The notes: generated by a model from the letters alone, not told the origin. A DNA stretch of 64,000 bases from Thalassotalea fonticola (GCF_032911225.1 NZ_CP136600.1:496001-560000), one strand, 5' to 3'; shown: positions 26,894 through 37,406, numbered from the stretch's first letter. Numbers and translations: made by a program.

Positions 26894-27895
26894 ATGAAAG
26901 TTAATAAATCTATAATCTGTTTATCACTTGCGGCTTTGTTATCAACTACAGCTCTGGCTGGTAATAATGGCAGTGGTCCAAATGGTAAACCCTTCATTGA
27001 ACTGGCAGGTCAAATCGTTGAAGTGCAGAGTGATATTAGTACGCTAGAAGATGAACATGATGCTCTGGTTGCGCAAGTCAACAAATTAGAGTTGGATTTA
27101 CAGGGGCAAATTGAAGCTATCTCAGCAGAAATCACCACGTTAAAAGCAACGGATGCCAGTTTACAAGCCTCATTACAATCTAAAATTTCAGCGTTGGCAG
27201 AACAAGGTACGGCCATTGATGCATTAATTTCAGCATTAACTGAGGTTAACTCTGATTTAATCACATTAGCAAATACTGCAGAAGATAATGCCACTGCGAT
27301 TGAAAGCTTAGAAACCGATAAATCGGCAATACTTGATGACATTGCTACACTTGACGGTGGTATTTCTACGGCAATGGCTGAAATTGTCGATAATGCAACG
27401 CTAATAGGCATGTTAGAAGACGATATAGCACAACTTACAGAGAATAAGCAAAATGATGTGCAGGGTAGTTGCCCTGAAGGAACTAGTGTTGTTAACGTTA
27501 GCGATGATGGCTCATTAGTTTGTGGTGATATTAATAGTGGCGGAACCATTAAGACATTAACAGTAATTAGTGCCGAAAGAGACTACAACAACAGTGTTGA
27601 AAAGATTAAGACCTGCGTAGTACCAAGCCCAAGTGGCGGCTGCCTTGAATTCACCACAGAAACTAATTATAACCTGGCAGCAGGACCGGTTTTTGCAGAA
27701 TGTCCAGAAGGTTATGTGGTAACTGGCGGCGGGCTCCAAATTAGAAGTGCAATAGAAAAGCTTCAAGCTTTCAAACAAAAACCTCAGCTTAAAAAGGGCC
27801 TTTGGAACTGGGTGGTATTCTTTAAAAACCATGCCAGAAGCAATACAAAGAATACCTTCGCCAGTGCTGTTGCTCAGTGTTCGTTAATTGAATAA
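26894..27895 (+). CDS. Secreted coiled-coil stalk protein of unknown function
   Basis: I do not recognise this family. ATG 26894 follows AGAGGAAG and gives 333 residues; an in-frame ATG 21 bp earlier lacks that site. A signal peptide (KSIICLSLAALLSTTALA) is followed by a Gly/Asn-rich linker and about 160 residues of heptad-like, Ala/Leu/Glu/Asp-rich sequence (residues 28-190), predicted as long coiled coil. The C-terminal third is different: cysteines in GSCPEG, LVCGD, KTCVV, GGCLE, AECPEGY and AQCSLIE, suggesting a small disulfide-rich domain at the tip. A surface or periplasmic spacer role is possible but unproven. A terminator follows. Confidence 0.78.
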   Translation: MKVNKSIICLSLAALLSTTALAGNNGSGPNGKPFIELAGQIVEVQSDISTLEDEHDALVAQVNKLELDLQGQIEAISAEITTLKATDASLQASLQSKISALAEQGTAIDALISALTEVNSDLITLANTAEDNATAIESLETDKSAILDDIATLDGGISTAMAEIVDNATLIGMLEDDIAQLTENKQNDVQGSCPEGTSVVNVSDDGSLVCGDINSGGTIKTLTVISAERDYNNSVEKIKTCVVPSPSGGCLEFTTETNYNLAAGPVFAECPEGYVVTGGGLQIRSAIEKLQAFKQKPQLKKGLWNWVVFFKNHARSNTKNTFASAVAQCSLIE

Positions 27896-27999
27896 CTATA
27901 CTCCACGAATAGAGCTTACAAAATAACGTAGAGATCGAAAGAGTATTAGCAAACAGATAAGCATATGAATGGATAAATGCTCACAACGATCCTTTTAAT

Positions 28000-28032
28000 T
28001 CCGTGTTCAACTTACTGAACACGGATTTTTTT
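28000..28032 (+). terminator. Intrinsic terminator after the coiled-coil protein gene
   Basis: A perfect 10-bp stem, TCCGTGTTCA (28000-28009) with TGAACACGGA (28016-28025), is followed by a T-run. Confidence 0.9.
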
Positions 28033-28077
28033 ATTCAGGCTGCGATATCTTATTATTACTATCAAGCTATCAGGCAT

Positions 28078-28110
28078 AAAAAATGCCAATCAGCTTAACT
28101 GACTGGCATT
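28078..28110 (-). terminator. Intrinsic terminator after proS
   Basis: A 12-bp inverted repeat with one mismatch (28082-28093 with 28099-28110) and a 5-nt loop is followed on the minus strand by TTTTTT. Confidence 0.88.
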
Positions 28111-28132
28111 AATTTGTAGAGCTTTAAACTGA

Positions 28133-29848
28133 CTATTTAGCCTTGATAAACTCTAACACGTCTGCAATTTTAAGCGTTGATTTGTCGCCTGAAATACGGC
28201 TTTTGTATTCAACTTCGGCGTTGTCCAAATTACGTTCTCCAACAATAATACTATGCGGAATACCAATAAGCTCCATGTCTTTAAACATAACACCTGGACG
28301 CTCTTTACGATCGTCAATCATTACTTCAATGCCCGCTGCTTTTAAGTCACTGTAAAGTTGCTCTGCGGTTTCATGAACACGGTGAGATTTGTGCATGTTC
28401 ATTGGAATGATCACAACTTTAAAAGGCGCAATGGCTTCTGGCCAAATAATACCGTTTGCATCATTATTTTGCTCAATTGCAGCGGCAACAATGCGAGACA
28501 CGCCAATACCGTAACAACCCATAGTTAAAGTTTGGTTTTTACCTTGGTCATTTAATACTGCTGCGCCCATAGCTTTGGCATATTTTTCACCTAATTGAAA
28601 AATATGACCAACTTCAATGCCGCGTTTAATTTCAATGCTGCCGTTACCGCATGGGCTAGGATCGCCAGCAACCACGTTACGAATATCAGCTACGGTATAG
28701 TCTTTAATATCACGCTCAAAGTTTGTGCCGGTAAAGTGAAAACCAGTTTCATTTGCACCACAAATAAAGTCGCTTAAATGAGCTGCGCTTCTATCAACGA
28801 TAACGGTAATATTTAAACCAACAGGACCAATTGATCCCGCATCACAATTAGCCGCTGCGGTAATTTGTTCTTCACTGGCAAATGCTAGTGGTGAAGCAAT
28901 ACCGGCAATTTTTTCAGCTTTAAGTTCATTAAGAGTATGATCGCCTCGTAAAACGAGTGCTACGATTGGCGCGGTGTCGCCTTCTTCACATTCTCCAACA
29001 ACTAACAGAGTTTTAGCTACTTGATTTGCTGCTACATCAAAGAATTTACACAGTTCTTCAATAGTGTGTACATCAGGCGTAGCAACTTTGCTAATACCCA
29101 TTTCAGCAGGAGCACGTTCACCAGCAGGAGCTAACGCTTCAGCTTTTTCAATGTTTGCTGCATAGTCACTGTGTGAGCTAAAAGCGATATCATCTTCACC
29201 TGATTCAGCAAGCACGTGAAATTCATGCGAAGCATCACCACCAATTGAACCCGTATCAGCAATTACTGGGCGGTAATCCAATCCTAATCGTTCAAAAATT
29301 CGACAATATGCTGCGTGCATTTCTTGATAAGTTTTATCTAAACATTCTGTTGATAAGTGGAATGAGTAGGCATCTTTCATTAAGAATTCACGACCACGCA
29401 TTACACCGAAACGAGGGCGAATTTCATCACGAAACTTTGTTTGTATTTGGTACATGTTAAGCGGTAATTGCTTGTATGAGTTTAACTCGAAGCTAATTAA
29501 CTTAGTGATCACTTCTTCATGAGTAGGACCTAAAACAAACGAACGATTATGTCTGTCTTTCAAGCGCGCTAATTCAGGTCCGTAATCTTCCCAACGGCCA
29601 GACTCTTCCCATAAATCTGCAGGTTGTACCAGAGGCATTAGCATCTCAATAGCACCGGCACGATCCATTTCTTCACGTACGATGTTTTCAACTTTCTTTA
29701 ATACTTTTAATCCGGTTGGCAACCAAGTGTATAAACCTGAAGCCACAGGACGAATTAAACCCGCACGTAACATGTATTGATGACTGATAACTTCAGCATT
29801 TGCTGGGGTTTCTTTCAAGGTAGAAAGTAAATATTGGCTTGTGCGCAT
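28133..29848 (-). CDS. proS: Prolyl-tRNA synthetase
   Basis: ProS charges tRNA-Pro. The 571-residue protein is the bacterial type with an inserted editing domain. Class II motifs are seen: motif 1 near [20 protein letters not shown], motif 2 [21 protein letters not shown] near residue 137, the insertion domain from about residue 225 to 410 (KTLLVVGE...[10 protein letters not shown]), motif 3 [14 protein letters not shown] near residue 447 and the anticodon-binding C-terminus. In E. coli proS also neighbours trmO and rcsF, as here. Confidence 0.98.
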   Translation of the reverse strand: MRTSQYLLSTLKETPANAEVISHQYMLRAGLIRPVASGLYTWLPTGLKVLKKVENIVREEMDRAGAIEMLMPLVQPADLWEESGRWEDYGPELARLKDRHNRSFVLGPTHEEVITKLISFELNSYKQLPLNMYQIQTKFRDEIRPRFGVMRGREFLMKDAYSFHLSTECLDKTYQEMHAAYCRIFERLGLDYRPVIADTGSIGGDASHEFHVLAESGEDDIAFSSHSDYAANIEKAEALAPAGERAPAEMGISKVATPDVHTIEELCKFFDVAANQVAKTLLVVGECEEGDTAPIVALVLRGDHTLNELKAEKIAGIASPLAFASEEQITAAANCDAGSIGPVGLNITVIVDRSAAHLSDFICGANETGFHFTGTNFERDIKDYTVADIRNVVAGDPSPCGNGSIEIKRGIEVGHIFQLGEKYAKAMGAAVLNDQGKNQTLTMGCYGIGVSRIVAAAIEQNNDANGIIWPEAIAPFKVVIIPMNMHKSHRVHETAEQLYSDLKAAGIEVMIDDRKERPGVMFKDMELIGIPHSIIVGERNLDNAEVEYKSRISGDKSTLKIADVLEFIKAK

Positions 29849-29954
29849 TACTGTACAATTCCGAAATAGAGAGTGATAAAAATTTTCAGTATTCTAACAG
29901 CACAAACCGCTTTGGCAAAACCGAAATTGCTGAATTAGGTGAATTAATTATGTA

Positions 29955-30164
29955 TTAGCGATTACGTCGTATGTAGTTACGTTTAAGGCTACTATGTTTG
30001 TGACAGCGTCTGCGGGTGTTTAACCACCACATATTGTGTGTTTCATCATTGATTGATATATCGGCGGAAGAAGATTCTAGAGGAGAAATATGCTGAGCAA
30101 ACTCAACACTGGTAACTAGGTAGTTATCACGTAACTGTTCATTATCAGAATTAACATCAGTCAT
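29955..30164 (-). CDS. Small hypothetical protein
   Basis: This is a 69-codon ORF from ATG 30164; an alternative TTG at 30227 would give 90 residues. The first half is acidic and polar, the last 20 residues are strongly basic (NTRRRCHKH...RNYIRRNR), and two tryptophans lie together in NMWWLN. There is no clear ribosome binding site and no family I recognise. It sits between proS and trhO. It may be a short regulatory protein or not a gene at all. Confidence 0.35.
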   Translation of the reverse strand: MTDVNSDNEQLRDNYLVTSVEFAQHISPLESSSADISINDETHNMWWLNTRRRCHKHSSLKRNYIRRNR

Positions 30165-30280
30165 AATTACCACTATAGAACTGGTTAAATTTTGTACAAT
30201 GATAAATGTATTTAAATCAGAATTCAAATTTAATTAATACGCTGATGTTTGGTTAGATTAAACATCAGCGTAAAAATAGC

Positions 30281-31261
30281 TTAAGCGCTTTCTTGTTGTT
30301 GCTTAACTTTTGCTTTCTTATCTTGACGGCGTTGTTCAATTGTTTTGGTTACTTCACTGCCGATGTGGCTTTCACCGCGGGCTTTGGCTAAATTCATTTG
30401 CTTTTCACGTTCAGCATAACGAGCTCGCTGTTCATCTGTTACCTTGTTTATACAACGGTGACAGCTAACGCCTCGTTTGTACTCTGGCAATTGCATTTCT
30501 TCTTTAGTAATTGGCATACGACAAGCGTGGCATTGATCGTATTTACCTTTTTCTAAAGAATGATCAACGGCAACACGATCATCAAAAACAAAGCAGTCGC
30601 CTTGCCATAAAGTATTCTCTTGTGGCACTTCTTCTAGGTATTTTAAAATGCCGCCTTCGAGGTGATACACTTCATCAAAGCCTTGCTCTTTCATATAGGC
30701 AGTAGACTTTTCACAACGAATGCCACCGGTACAGAACATGGCTACTTTTTTGTGTTTAGCCGGGTCTAAATTCTCTTTAACATATTGCGGAAACTCTCTA
30801 AAGGTTTCTGTTTCAGGGTTTACTGCGTATTTGAACGTGCCAATTTCAATCTCATAATCATTACGAGTATCAACCAGTAAGACCTCAGGATCCGAAATTA
30901 ACGCATTCCAGTCTTGTGGCTTAACATAAGTACCGACAACTTGTTTAGGGTCGATACCTTCAACGCCCATGGTAACGATTTCTTTTTTAAGCTTAACTTT
31001 ACAACGCTTAAAAGGAGCTTCACTGGTAAACGATTCTTTATGAGATAAGTTGGCTAAACGTTCATCGGCTTGTAAAAATGCCAATACATTATTAATACCA
31101 TCACGAGAGCCGGCGATAGTGCCGTTAATGCCTTCGTTGGCAATTAATAGGGTGCCTTTAACATCGTTAGTTTCCATGGCGTTATGGATAGGTTTTCTTA
31201 GCTGTTCAAAGTTTTCTAAAGTGACAAACTTATAAAGTGCACAAACAACAAATTGTGACAT
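30281..31261 (-). CDS. trhO: tRNA uridine(34) hydroxylase (rhodanese family)
   Basis: TrhO (YceA) takes part in oxygen-dependent 5-hydroxyuridine formation at tRNA position 34. The 326-residue protein has an N-terminal UPF0176 domain ([18 protein letters not shown] near residue 38), a rhodanese domain with [14 protein letters not shown] and the active cysteine in [12 protein letters not shown] near residue 180, and a C-terminal Cys cluster (CHAC, CHRC) likely to bind metal. GGAAT precedes the ATG. It is monocistronic. Confidence 0.94.
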   Translation of the reverse strand: MSQFVVCALYKFVTLENFEQLRKPIHNAMETNDVKGTLLIANEGINGTIAGSRDGINNVLAFLQADERLANLSHKESFTSEAPFKRCKVKLKKEIVTMGVEGIDPKQVVGTYVKPQDWNALISDPEVLLVDTRNDYEIEIGTFKYAVNPETETFREFPQYVKENLDPAKHKKVAMFCTGGIRCEKSTAYMKEQGFDEVYHLEGGILKYLEEVPQENTLWQGDCFVFDDRVAVDHSLEKGKYDQCHACRMPITKEEMQLPEYKRGVSCHRCINKVTDEQRARYAEREKQMNLAKARGESHIGSEVTKTIEQRRQDKKAKVKQQQESA

Positions 31262-31380
31262 GGTAATTCCTCTGCTGACCAGAACGTAAATCTGGCGCTA
31301 ATTAGGTTAATCAATATTGAGCTTTATTATGTGATATGGGTAACCACAACAAAGGCGGGGATTATACCTAGTTAGAATAA

Positions 31381-32106
31381 TTATACCAAGTTTAACTTTT
31401 CAATACTAAGAACTGTGCATTGATTGTGGTGTATTTGCCAGCGAATATTCAAATCATATAAGCTCATGCCATATTCTTGTAATTCGGTATTTGCTTTTTT
31501 ATACGCCGGCCTTGGATCTTGACTTAAAACTTGTTGGATGAATAACTTCAAATCTTGATAGTTTGCTGCAAGCAGGTTCAAATGTTGCTGTGCCGTGAGG
31601 CTAAAATTGATGCAATAATTTGTATTCTCTGGGGTTGGAGCCATAACAGACAAAGCTTCTTCAACTCTGTCAGAGTAAGGGATATAAGGCTTAATATCTA
31701 AAATGGGGGTGCCATCGAGTAAATCTAACCCGCTTATTTCAAGAGCTATATTGTTATTTATCTTACACATGCCATTAAGCTGTACTGCAGACATTCCAAT
31801 GGGGTTTGGCCTGAACGTTGAACGCGTAGCCAATACACCGGTTTTCTTATTTCCGCCCAAACGTGGTGCTTTAACTAATGGTTTCCAGCCTTGTTCGCTA
31901 GTGCCATGAAAGACAAAAATCAACCAAAGGTGAGAATGTTGTTCAATATCTCGCACTAACTCCAATTGATTTTGCTCAAGCAGCAACTCAAGTTTGCCGT
32001 GAGCCGCAGTAACTAAGCCAGGTTGTCTAGGGATAGCAAACTTTTGCTTATAAGGTGAATGGATTACACCTATAGGAGAAAATGAATAATTGTTTTGGAT
32101 TGTCAT
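31381..32106 (-). CDS. trmO: tRNA (adenine(37)-N6)-methyltransferase
   Basis: TrmO (TsaA/YaeB) methylates the N6 of t6A37 in tRNA-Thr using S-adenosylmethionine. The 241-residue protein shows PIGVIHSPYKQKFAIPRQPG at residues 11-30, the SAM-site segments LIFVFHGT and RPNPIGMSAVQL near residue 100, LDLLDGTPILDIKPYIPY near residue 127 and a C-terminal RPAYK region (DPRPAYKK). It lies 25 bp downstream of rcsF, so the two probably form an operon. Confidence 0.95.
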   Translation of the reverse strand: MTIQNNYSFSPIGVIHSPYKQKFAIPRQPGLVTAAHGKLELLLEQNQLELVRDIEQHSHLWLIFVFHGTSEQGWKPLVKAPRLGGNKKTGVLATRSTFRPNPIGMSAVQLNGMCKINNNIALEISGLDLLDGTPILDIKPYIPYSDRVEEALSVMAPTPENTNYCINFSLTAQQHLNLLAANYQDLKLFIQQVLSQDPRPAYKKANTELQEYGMSLYDLNIRWQIHHNQCTVLSIEKLNLV

Positions 32107-32131
32107 AATTTTAGCTTAGAAAGTATGAAAA

Positions 32132-32539
32132 TTAATTACTGCTCACTTGAAATGCTTTGCCATAACACACCATCATCTCTAAACATTGTTGATCTTCGAT
32201 CAGTGTGCAAGAAGTAAAGATAACTGCATTTGCATCCATACTTGCCGATTTTTCTCTAGCCATAGTTCGAGCATCTGCAGCATTGGCAGGTGCATCATTT
32301 TCTTTAGCTTTGCAACTTTCGCCTTCAACAAGACCTAAAGAAATAACTTTACCGGGTAGATCATCTTCATTTTGATAAACGGTGACGTTGCCTGCAGCAA
32401 AATACTCTTCAAAGTTTTCTTTGTCTAAGTTGGTTTCAACACTTGGCCCGTTTGCACATGCAAACAAGAAACTAACACTGCTGATTGTTAGCAGGTTTAT
32501 CAATTTTTTAACTTTGGTTATTTTCATCAGTACTTTCAT
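32132..32539 (-). CDS. rcsF: RcsF-like outer-membrane lipoprotein
   Basis: In enterobacteria RcsF senses envelope stress and triggers the Rcs phosphorelay. This 135-residue protein has a signal peptide with lipobox LFAC near residue 28, an acidic linker and the RcsF core: VYQNEDDLPGKVISLG, EGESCKAK, ANAVIFTSC, DQQCLEMMVCYG. The four core cysteines match the two disulfides of RcsF. The start is ATG 32539; ATG 32527 is also possible. Neighbours trmO and proS are the same as in E. coli. Whether RcsC/D/B partners exist is not visible here. Confidence 0.87.
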   Translation of the reverse strand: MKVLMKITKVKKLINLLTISSVSFLFACANGPSVETNLDKENFEEYFAAGNVTVYQNEDDLPGKVISLGLVEGESCKAKENDAPANAADARTMAREKSASMDANAVIFTSCTLIEDQQCLEMMVCYGKAFQVSSN

Positions 32540-32664
32540 TATTATTTAACTTTCTTTTTGGTTGTCATAAAGTTTTAACATTCATCGTTTATCGTAGTTG
32601 TGAGTTAGTAAATAACTCATTTCCACTATTAGCGTATTAATACCCCTAAGTTGATATACGTGTT

Positions 32665-32693
32665 AGCCCACAACTATGTTGTGGGCTTTTTTT
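32665..32693 (+). terminator. Orphan intrinsic terminator
   Basis: A perfect 10-bp stem, AGCCCACAAC (32665-32674) with GTTGTGGGCT (32678-32687) and 3-nt loop, is followed by TTTTTT on the plus strand. No plus-strand gene precedes it between 27895 and here, so it may end a small RNA. Confidence 0.85.
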
Positions 32694-32735
32694 GCACTAG
32701 GATGCACTTATTCTTGTTCAACGTATATAGGGTGA

Positions 32736-35132
32736 TTATTTTATATGCTTATGAATTACAGTTTCAATATCAGCCAGCAAAAATGGTTTCGATAAAAAGT
32801 CATCCATACCTGATTCAATACATTGTTGAACATGCTCACTTTGTGCATCTGCAGTTAACGCAATAATTGGGATATGATCATAATTTTTATTGGCACGTAT
32901 TGTTTGGCTGGCAATGTGGCCGTCCATCACTGGCATATGAATATCCATAAATATCAGCTGGTAGTTATTGTTCATGACTGCGGCGACAGCTTGCTCACCA
33001 TCTTCAACGATATCCACTTCAATACCAAGTTTTTCAAGTAACCCCTTAGCGACAATTTGATTTAATTTAAAGTCCTCAGCCAGTAACGCGGTTATTCCCT
33101 GAAAAACACTGTGTGGTTTTTCTATTGCTACTGTTGCCGTTTCAGCAGTTAAAAAGCTGATAATACTATTAAATAAAACAGGACAATGCAGGGTACTGAC
33201 ATTATCCTTAAAGGCAAATAATTCCTTACTGTCATTCTGATTAAAATTAGCGATTAATAGCAATTGAATGTTATCGTTATTTAACCAGTTTTTTTGCGTA
33301 TTTAATATGTTATTTACATCAAAGTGATTACAGTCAGTCAGGTCAATTACTACCAAAGACTTATTGATGATTTCAGCTTGTTTTTCTGTCAGTATTTGTA
33401 AATTTGAGCTGTTCAATACAAGATTAAGCGCATTTGCCTGTTGCTTAAAAATGTCTATATGATGTTTGTTATCGCTGTATAAGTGTATTGGTTTCTTTAA
33501 TAGTTCAATTGTAATTTTAGGAAGTTCTTTTGTTAACGGTATGCTTAAATCAAACCGACTACCTTTTCCCTGTTGTGACTCAACCGTGATGTCGCCATCC
33601 ATTAAAGTGGCTAAACGTTTACATATAGTTAAACCTAAGCCTGTACCACCATGAATTCTAGAGATAGAGTTATCAGCTTGTGAGAAAGGCTCGAAAATAT
33701 GTTCAAGTTTATCGTCACTTAAACCTATACCGCTGTCGGTTACTGAAAAAATAACGTTGCTTTTAGTTTCATTGTAGTCAAGGGATACGTTGATAAAACC
33801 TTGCTCGGTAAATTTTACAGCATTGGAGGTTAAGTTCAGTAAAACCTGTCCAATACGAACAGGATCCCCATAAAACTTGGTATTTAAGTCTGGGGCGATG
33901 TTAAATTGTAATTGCAGCTTTTTATCTTGTGCGCTTATCGCTAAAACATTAGCGATACGATCAAAAATTGACAGTAAATCAAATTCAATATTGTCCAGCT
34001 TAAGTTTGTCGCTATCAATTTTAGAAAAATCTAAAATATCATTTAAGATATCAAGTAACTGCCTTGCTGAGAGCAATATTTTATCAACATAAAGCTTATC
34101 TTCAGCGGCAAGGTTTTGATCTTGTAATAGTTGTGAAAGTCCGATTATACCGTTCATTGGTGTACGAATTTCGTGACTCATATTGGCTAAAAACTCACCT
34201 CGTGATTTATTCGCCGCCTCTGCTTGTAATTTAGCTTGTTGAGCAAGCTGAGCTTGTTGTTCAAACTTAGAAACTGTTTTGGCAATATCATCTTGCATTT
34301 GGTTCATTGAATTAAGCAATAAATTTACGTCAGCGGTTTTACTGTCAAGTTTTGGTCGTTTAGTAAAGTCGCCATTGGAGATACGTTTGGCTAAATTCGT
34401 GATCGTTAATAGTGGGTTTGAAATGTGTTTTAGCAAGTAAAAACGAATAGATAATAACGCTAAAATAAAGGCTATTTGTAACAGCAACTTAGTGAGTCTG
34501 ATGTATTTTATTTGTTGTTCTAAATTATTACTTTTATTTAGGTGCCATCTATCATAAGCATGTTGGAATATATCAACCTGGGCCATAATTTCACTTTTGC
34601 TTTTTAAATATTCCTCGCCATATAAAATATCCAGTGACTTTATTTTACCCTCAGGTGTACCTTGCTGAAATGCTTTAATCGCTTTAATTTCACTCGACAA
34701 TAAATTATCTGCCAAGTTAACGGCAATTTTAAGTTTATTTAGCTCATTATCAGGCGCTAATAAGTCTTCGACTATTTCCGCTAATGGCACTTCTCGATAA
34801 TTTTTCTCTTCTCTTTCAGTATGTACACGGTCCCAATATATACTGAAATAATTTTCAGGTCGTAATCGTTCGCCATTACGAATTTCTAGAATTTCATAAA
34901 AATAATTACGATAGGTTTCATCACCGGTAACGATATAAGTTCGCGATGTTCTAGTTAATTTATTTGAGGTATCTCTAACTTGTGAAGCAAGTTCCATTAT
35001 TGCGATACGGTCGTTTTCAAGCGCATTGAGTTGGCTAGTTGTTAGTTGATAGTAATAGAATACACTAATGTTGGCCGTGATCAGCACTAACAGCAGCATA
35101 AAGAAACGCGAGAAATAACGATTTATAGTCAT
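32736..35132 (-). CDS. Membrane hybrid sensor histidine kinase
   Basis: This 798-residue protein has an N-terminal membrane helix (residues 9-31), a periplasmic helical sensor of about 190 residues, a second helix near 218-236, HAMP near 240-290 and a coiled stretch. HisKA follows with [16 protein letters not shown] (His about residue 323), then a HATPase domain with [19 protein letters not shown] and [14 protein letters not shown] degenerate receiver-like region occupies 545-665, and a true receiver at 675-795 has the phosphoacceptor in [12 protein letters not shown]. No Hpt domain or partner regulator is adjacent. The signal is unknown. Confidence 0.9.
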   Translation of the reverse strand: MTINRYFSRFFMLLLVLITANISVFYYYQLTTSQLNALENDRIAIMELASQVRDTSNKLTRTSRTYIVTGDETYRNYFYEILEIRNGERLRPENYFSIYWDRVHTEREEKNYREVPLAEIVEDLLAPDNELNKLKIAVNLADNLLSSEIKAIKAFQQGTPEGKIKSLDILYGEEYLKSKSEIMAQVDIFQHAYDRWHLNKSNNLEQQIKYIRLTKLLLQIAFILALLSIRFYLLKHISNPLLTITNLAKRISNGDFTKRPKLDSKTADVNLLLNSMNQMQDDIAKTVSKFEQQAQLAQQAKLQAEAANKSRGEFLANMSHEIRTPMNGIIGLSQLLQDQNLAAEDKLYVDKILLSARQLLDILNDILDFSKIDSDKLKLDNIEFDLLSIFDRIANVLAISAQDKKLQLQFNIAPDLNTKFYGDPVRIGQVLLNLTSNAVKFTEQGFINVSLDYNETKSNVIFSVTDSGIGLSDDKLEHIFEPFSQADNSISRIHGGTGLGLTICKRLATLMDGDITVESQQGKGSRFDLSIPLTKELPKITIELLKKPIHLYSDNKHHIDIFKQQANALNLVLNSSNLQILTEKQAEIINKSLVVIDLTDCNHFDVNNILNTQKNWLNNDNIQLLLIANFNQNDSKELFAFKDNVSTLHCPVLFNSIISFLTAETATVAIEKPHSVFQGITALLAEDFKLNQIVAKGLLEKLGIEVDIVEDGEQAVAAVMNNNYQLIFMDIHMPVMDGHIASQTIRANKNYDHIPIIALTADAQSEHVQQCIESGMDDFLSKPFLLADIETVIHKHIK

Positions 35133-35267
35133 TAAATTTGAACAGCATAATCAGATGAATACATTGCTCTAAAGTGTACCACTGAAGCTTAAATTTAGCG
35201 AAAAACTTTATCTTTTTTATGATGTTATATTAATTTGATTGGAATAGTCCAGATGTTGTAGCTTTTC

Positions 35268-35330
35268 GTTTCTAGTTTCTAGTTTCTAGTTTCTAGTTTC
35301 TAGTTTCTAGTTTCTCGCTCCTCGTTTCTT
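35268..35330 (+). repeat. GTTTCTA tandem heptamer array, nine units
   Basis: Six perfect GTTTCTA units (35268-35309) are followed by GTTTCTC, GCTCCTC and GTTTCTT. It lies between the histidine kinase and the DUF885 gene terminator. It is the longest array of a heptamer family seen at five places in the window. Confidence 0.95.
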
Positions 35331-35342
35331 TTTTTAGTGAAG

Positions 35343-35374
35343 AATTAAAAAAGCCGCTAACAATAGCGGCTTTT
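35343..35374 (-). terminator. Intrinsic terminator after the DUF885 gene
   Basis: An 11-bp stem (35349-35359 with 35364-35374, arms AAAAGCCGCTA and TAGCGGCTTTT) with a 4-nt loop is followed on the minus strand by a T-rich run. Confidence 0.9.
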
Positions 35375-35393
35375 ATTCAATTGATAAAAAGTA

Positions 35394-37250
35394 TTACGAC
35401 GCTTTTTTCTCAGCTATGTAGTTTTTCATCATCGTATTCATAACATCTAATGGTAACGGACCATTTTTAAGATATACATCATGAAATTCGCGAATATCAA
35501 ACTTATCGCCAAGTTCAGTCTTAACCATGTCGCGCATACGTAGAATCTCTAGCATACCAATTTTATAAGCAGTTGCCTGTGAAGGCATAACTGCATGGCG
35601 TTCAACCATTTTGACTGCATCTGATTTAGCATTAGGGGTATTTGTTACATAGTAATTAATAGACTCTTCACGAGTCCATTTTTTGACATGCATACCGGTG
35701 TCTACAACCAGACGACAAGCGCGCCATAATTCCATGGCTAAACGACCAAAATCAGAATATGGGTCTGAGTACATACCAATTTCTTTTGGTAGCATCTCAG
35801 TATATAACCCCCATCCTTCACTGTAAGCAGTGTAACCGCTAAATTTACGGAAAGTTGGAATGCCTTCAAGCTCTTGCGATATAGCTAATTGCATGTGATG
35901 ACCAGGAATACCTTCATGGTAAGCTAACGCTTCCATTTGATACGTTGGCATAGCTTTCATATCATAAAGATTGGCGTAATACATACCAGGGCGAGAGCCA
36001 TCTGGGGCTGGACGATTATAAAATGCTTTGCCGGCAGATTTTTCACGAAATGCTTCAACGCGTTTTACAATTAAATCAGCTTTAGGCTTAACCAAGAATA
36101 ACTCATCAAGGCGAGTTTTCATGGTATCAATTAATGCTGTCGCTTCGTTTAAGTAACGCTGCTTTCCGGCTTCATCATCGGCATAATAAAACTGCTCATC
36201 GGCACGCATAAATTGCATAAATGCTGCCAAGTCACCTTTAAAGCCCACGGCGTCTTTTATTACACGCATTTCACTATGAATACGGTCAACTTCACTTAAA
36301 CCAATTTGGTGAATTTCTTCAGAAGTTAATTGTGTTGTTGTTGTTTTAGCTAAAGCATCATTGTAAAAATCATTACCTTGCGGGAATTTCCAGGCCCCAG
36401 CATCATTTGTTGATTTTGGTTCAAGGTTGATCAAGTAATCTACCAAGTTTTGGTACGCTGGTTGAACATTAGTTATTAATGCTTCTTTTGCCGAAGCAAT
36501 CAGTGCTGATGATTCAGAATCACTGAGTTCAAGTTTCGCAACTTTCTTTTTAAAATCAGCTAACAGAGTTGAATCTTCGCCTGTGGTAAATGGTGCACCA
36601 GTAATCAAATTTTGTGAGTCACGAATTACGTGTGGAAAAACAAAACTAGGGGCTATAATGCCTTTATCTTCGCGAATTTTTAATTGAATAATTAATTGTT
36701 CAACAACCAATTCAATACCTGATAAACGCTCAACATAAGCTGTAGCTTCATCGGCATTACTTACCGTATGCTGATTAATTAAAAATGACGGAATGTTTGA
36801 ATGCTGACCATGCATTTGATTTACAGGGTAGCTGTGATAGCGCCATTTGTAATTGGCAATTTCTTGTTCAAGACTACGCTCTGCAAGTTGGTAGCTAATT
36901 TTGGTTTGTGCATCTAGCGCATTATAATCAAAAGTGTGCAGAGCAACTAACTCGTCTTTGGTTATTTGCAATTCTTTTTCTGCATTGGCCTCAGAATTAT
37001 CATTCCATTTGCCATAATCTTTTTTTATGCCTAAATATGTTTGAAATTGTGGGGAGCGCATTACCGCGTCCATAAATGTTTTTTCAAAATGGGCATTCAA
37101 TCTGGTTGATTCATTTTGCTCTACAGCTGTTCCTGCAGTTTCTACTGCTGGTACGGCCGAGGCTTCAGTTTGAGTAGGTGCAGAACTATTACAACCGAAT
37201 AATAGTGAAGAAGAAAGCGCTAATGCGATTAATGATTTGTTGGTTTGCAT
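35394..37250 (-). CDS. DUF885 family exported lipoprotein, putative zinc peptidase
   Basis: The 618-residue protein has a lipoprotein signal peptide (lipobox LLFGC, Cys about residue 20) and so is likely anchored in a membrane facing the periplasm or exterior. The DUF885 domain fills the rest. A zinc-type motif YHEGIPGHHMQ lies near residue 447, with YSEGWGLYTEML about 30 residues later, consistent with a gluzincin-like active site. The family is thought to include dipeptidyl carboxypeptidase-like enzymes; the substrate is unknown. It has its own terminator. Confidence 0.88.
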   Translation of the reverse strand: MQTNKSLIALALSSSLLFGCNSSAPTQTEASAVPAVETAGTAVEQNESTRLNAHFEKTFMDAVMRSPQFQTYLGIKKDYGKWNDNSEANAEKELQITKDELVALHTFDYNALDAQTKISYQLAERSLEQEIANYKWRYHSYPVNQMHGQHSNIPSFLINQHTVSNADEATAYVERLSGIELVVEQLIIQLKIREDKGIIAPSFVFPHVIRDSQNLITGAPFTTGEDSTLLADFKKKVAKLELSDSESSALIASAKEALITNVQPAYQNLVDYLINLEPKSTNDAGAWKFPQGNDFYNDALAKTTTTQLTSEEIHQIGLSEVDRIHSEMRVIKDAVGFKGDLAAFMQFMRADEQFYYADDEAGKQRYLNEATALIDTMKTRLDELFLVKPKADLIVKRVEAFREKSAGKAFYNRPAPDGSRPGMYYANLYDMKAMPTYQMEALAYHEGIPGHHMQLAISQELEGIPTFRKFSGYTAYSEGWGLYTEMLPKEIGMYSDPYSDFGRLAMELWRACRLVVDTGMHVKKWTREESINYYVTNTPNAKSDAVKMVERHAVMPSQATAYKIGMLEILRMRDMVKTELGDKFDIREFHDVYLKNGPLPLDVMNTMMKNYIAEKKAS

Positions 37251-37406
37251 TTAAATTCCTATAAACATGGAAAAATTTAATTGCCAAGAGGGTGCCTTAT
37301 TTTGTAATTAATGGCAACTTTAATGGAAGTAATTGTAAAACCTACAGGATAAAGTGCAGGTTTTGTGCGATGTATAGCAAGTAGTTATAAATCAATAAGT
37401 AATGGA

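Noticed and set aside
27010..27549. Minus-strand open frame of 179 codons
   Set aside because: It is the shadow of the coiled-coil gene, whose signal peptide, ribosome binding site and terminator support the plus strand.
35268..35330. CRISPR-like array
   Set aside because: The unit is only 7 bp with no spacers and no cas genes are present; it is a simple tandem repeat.
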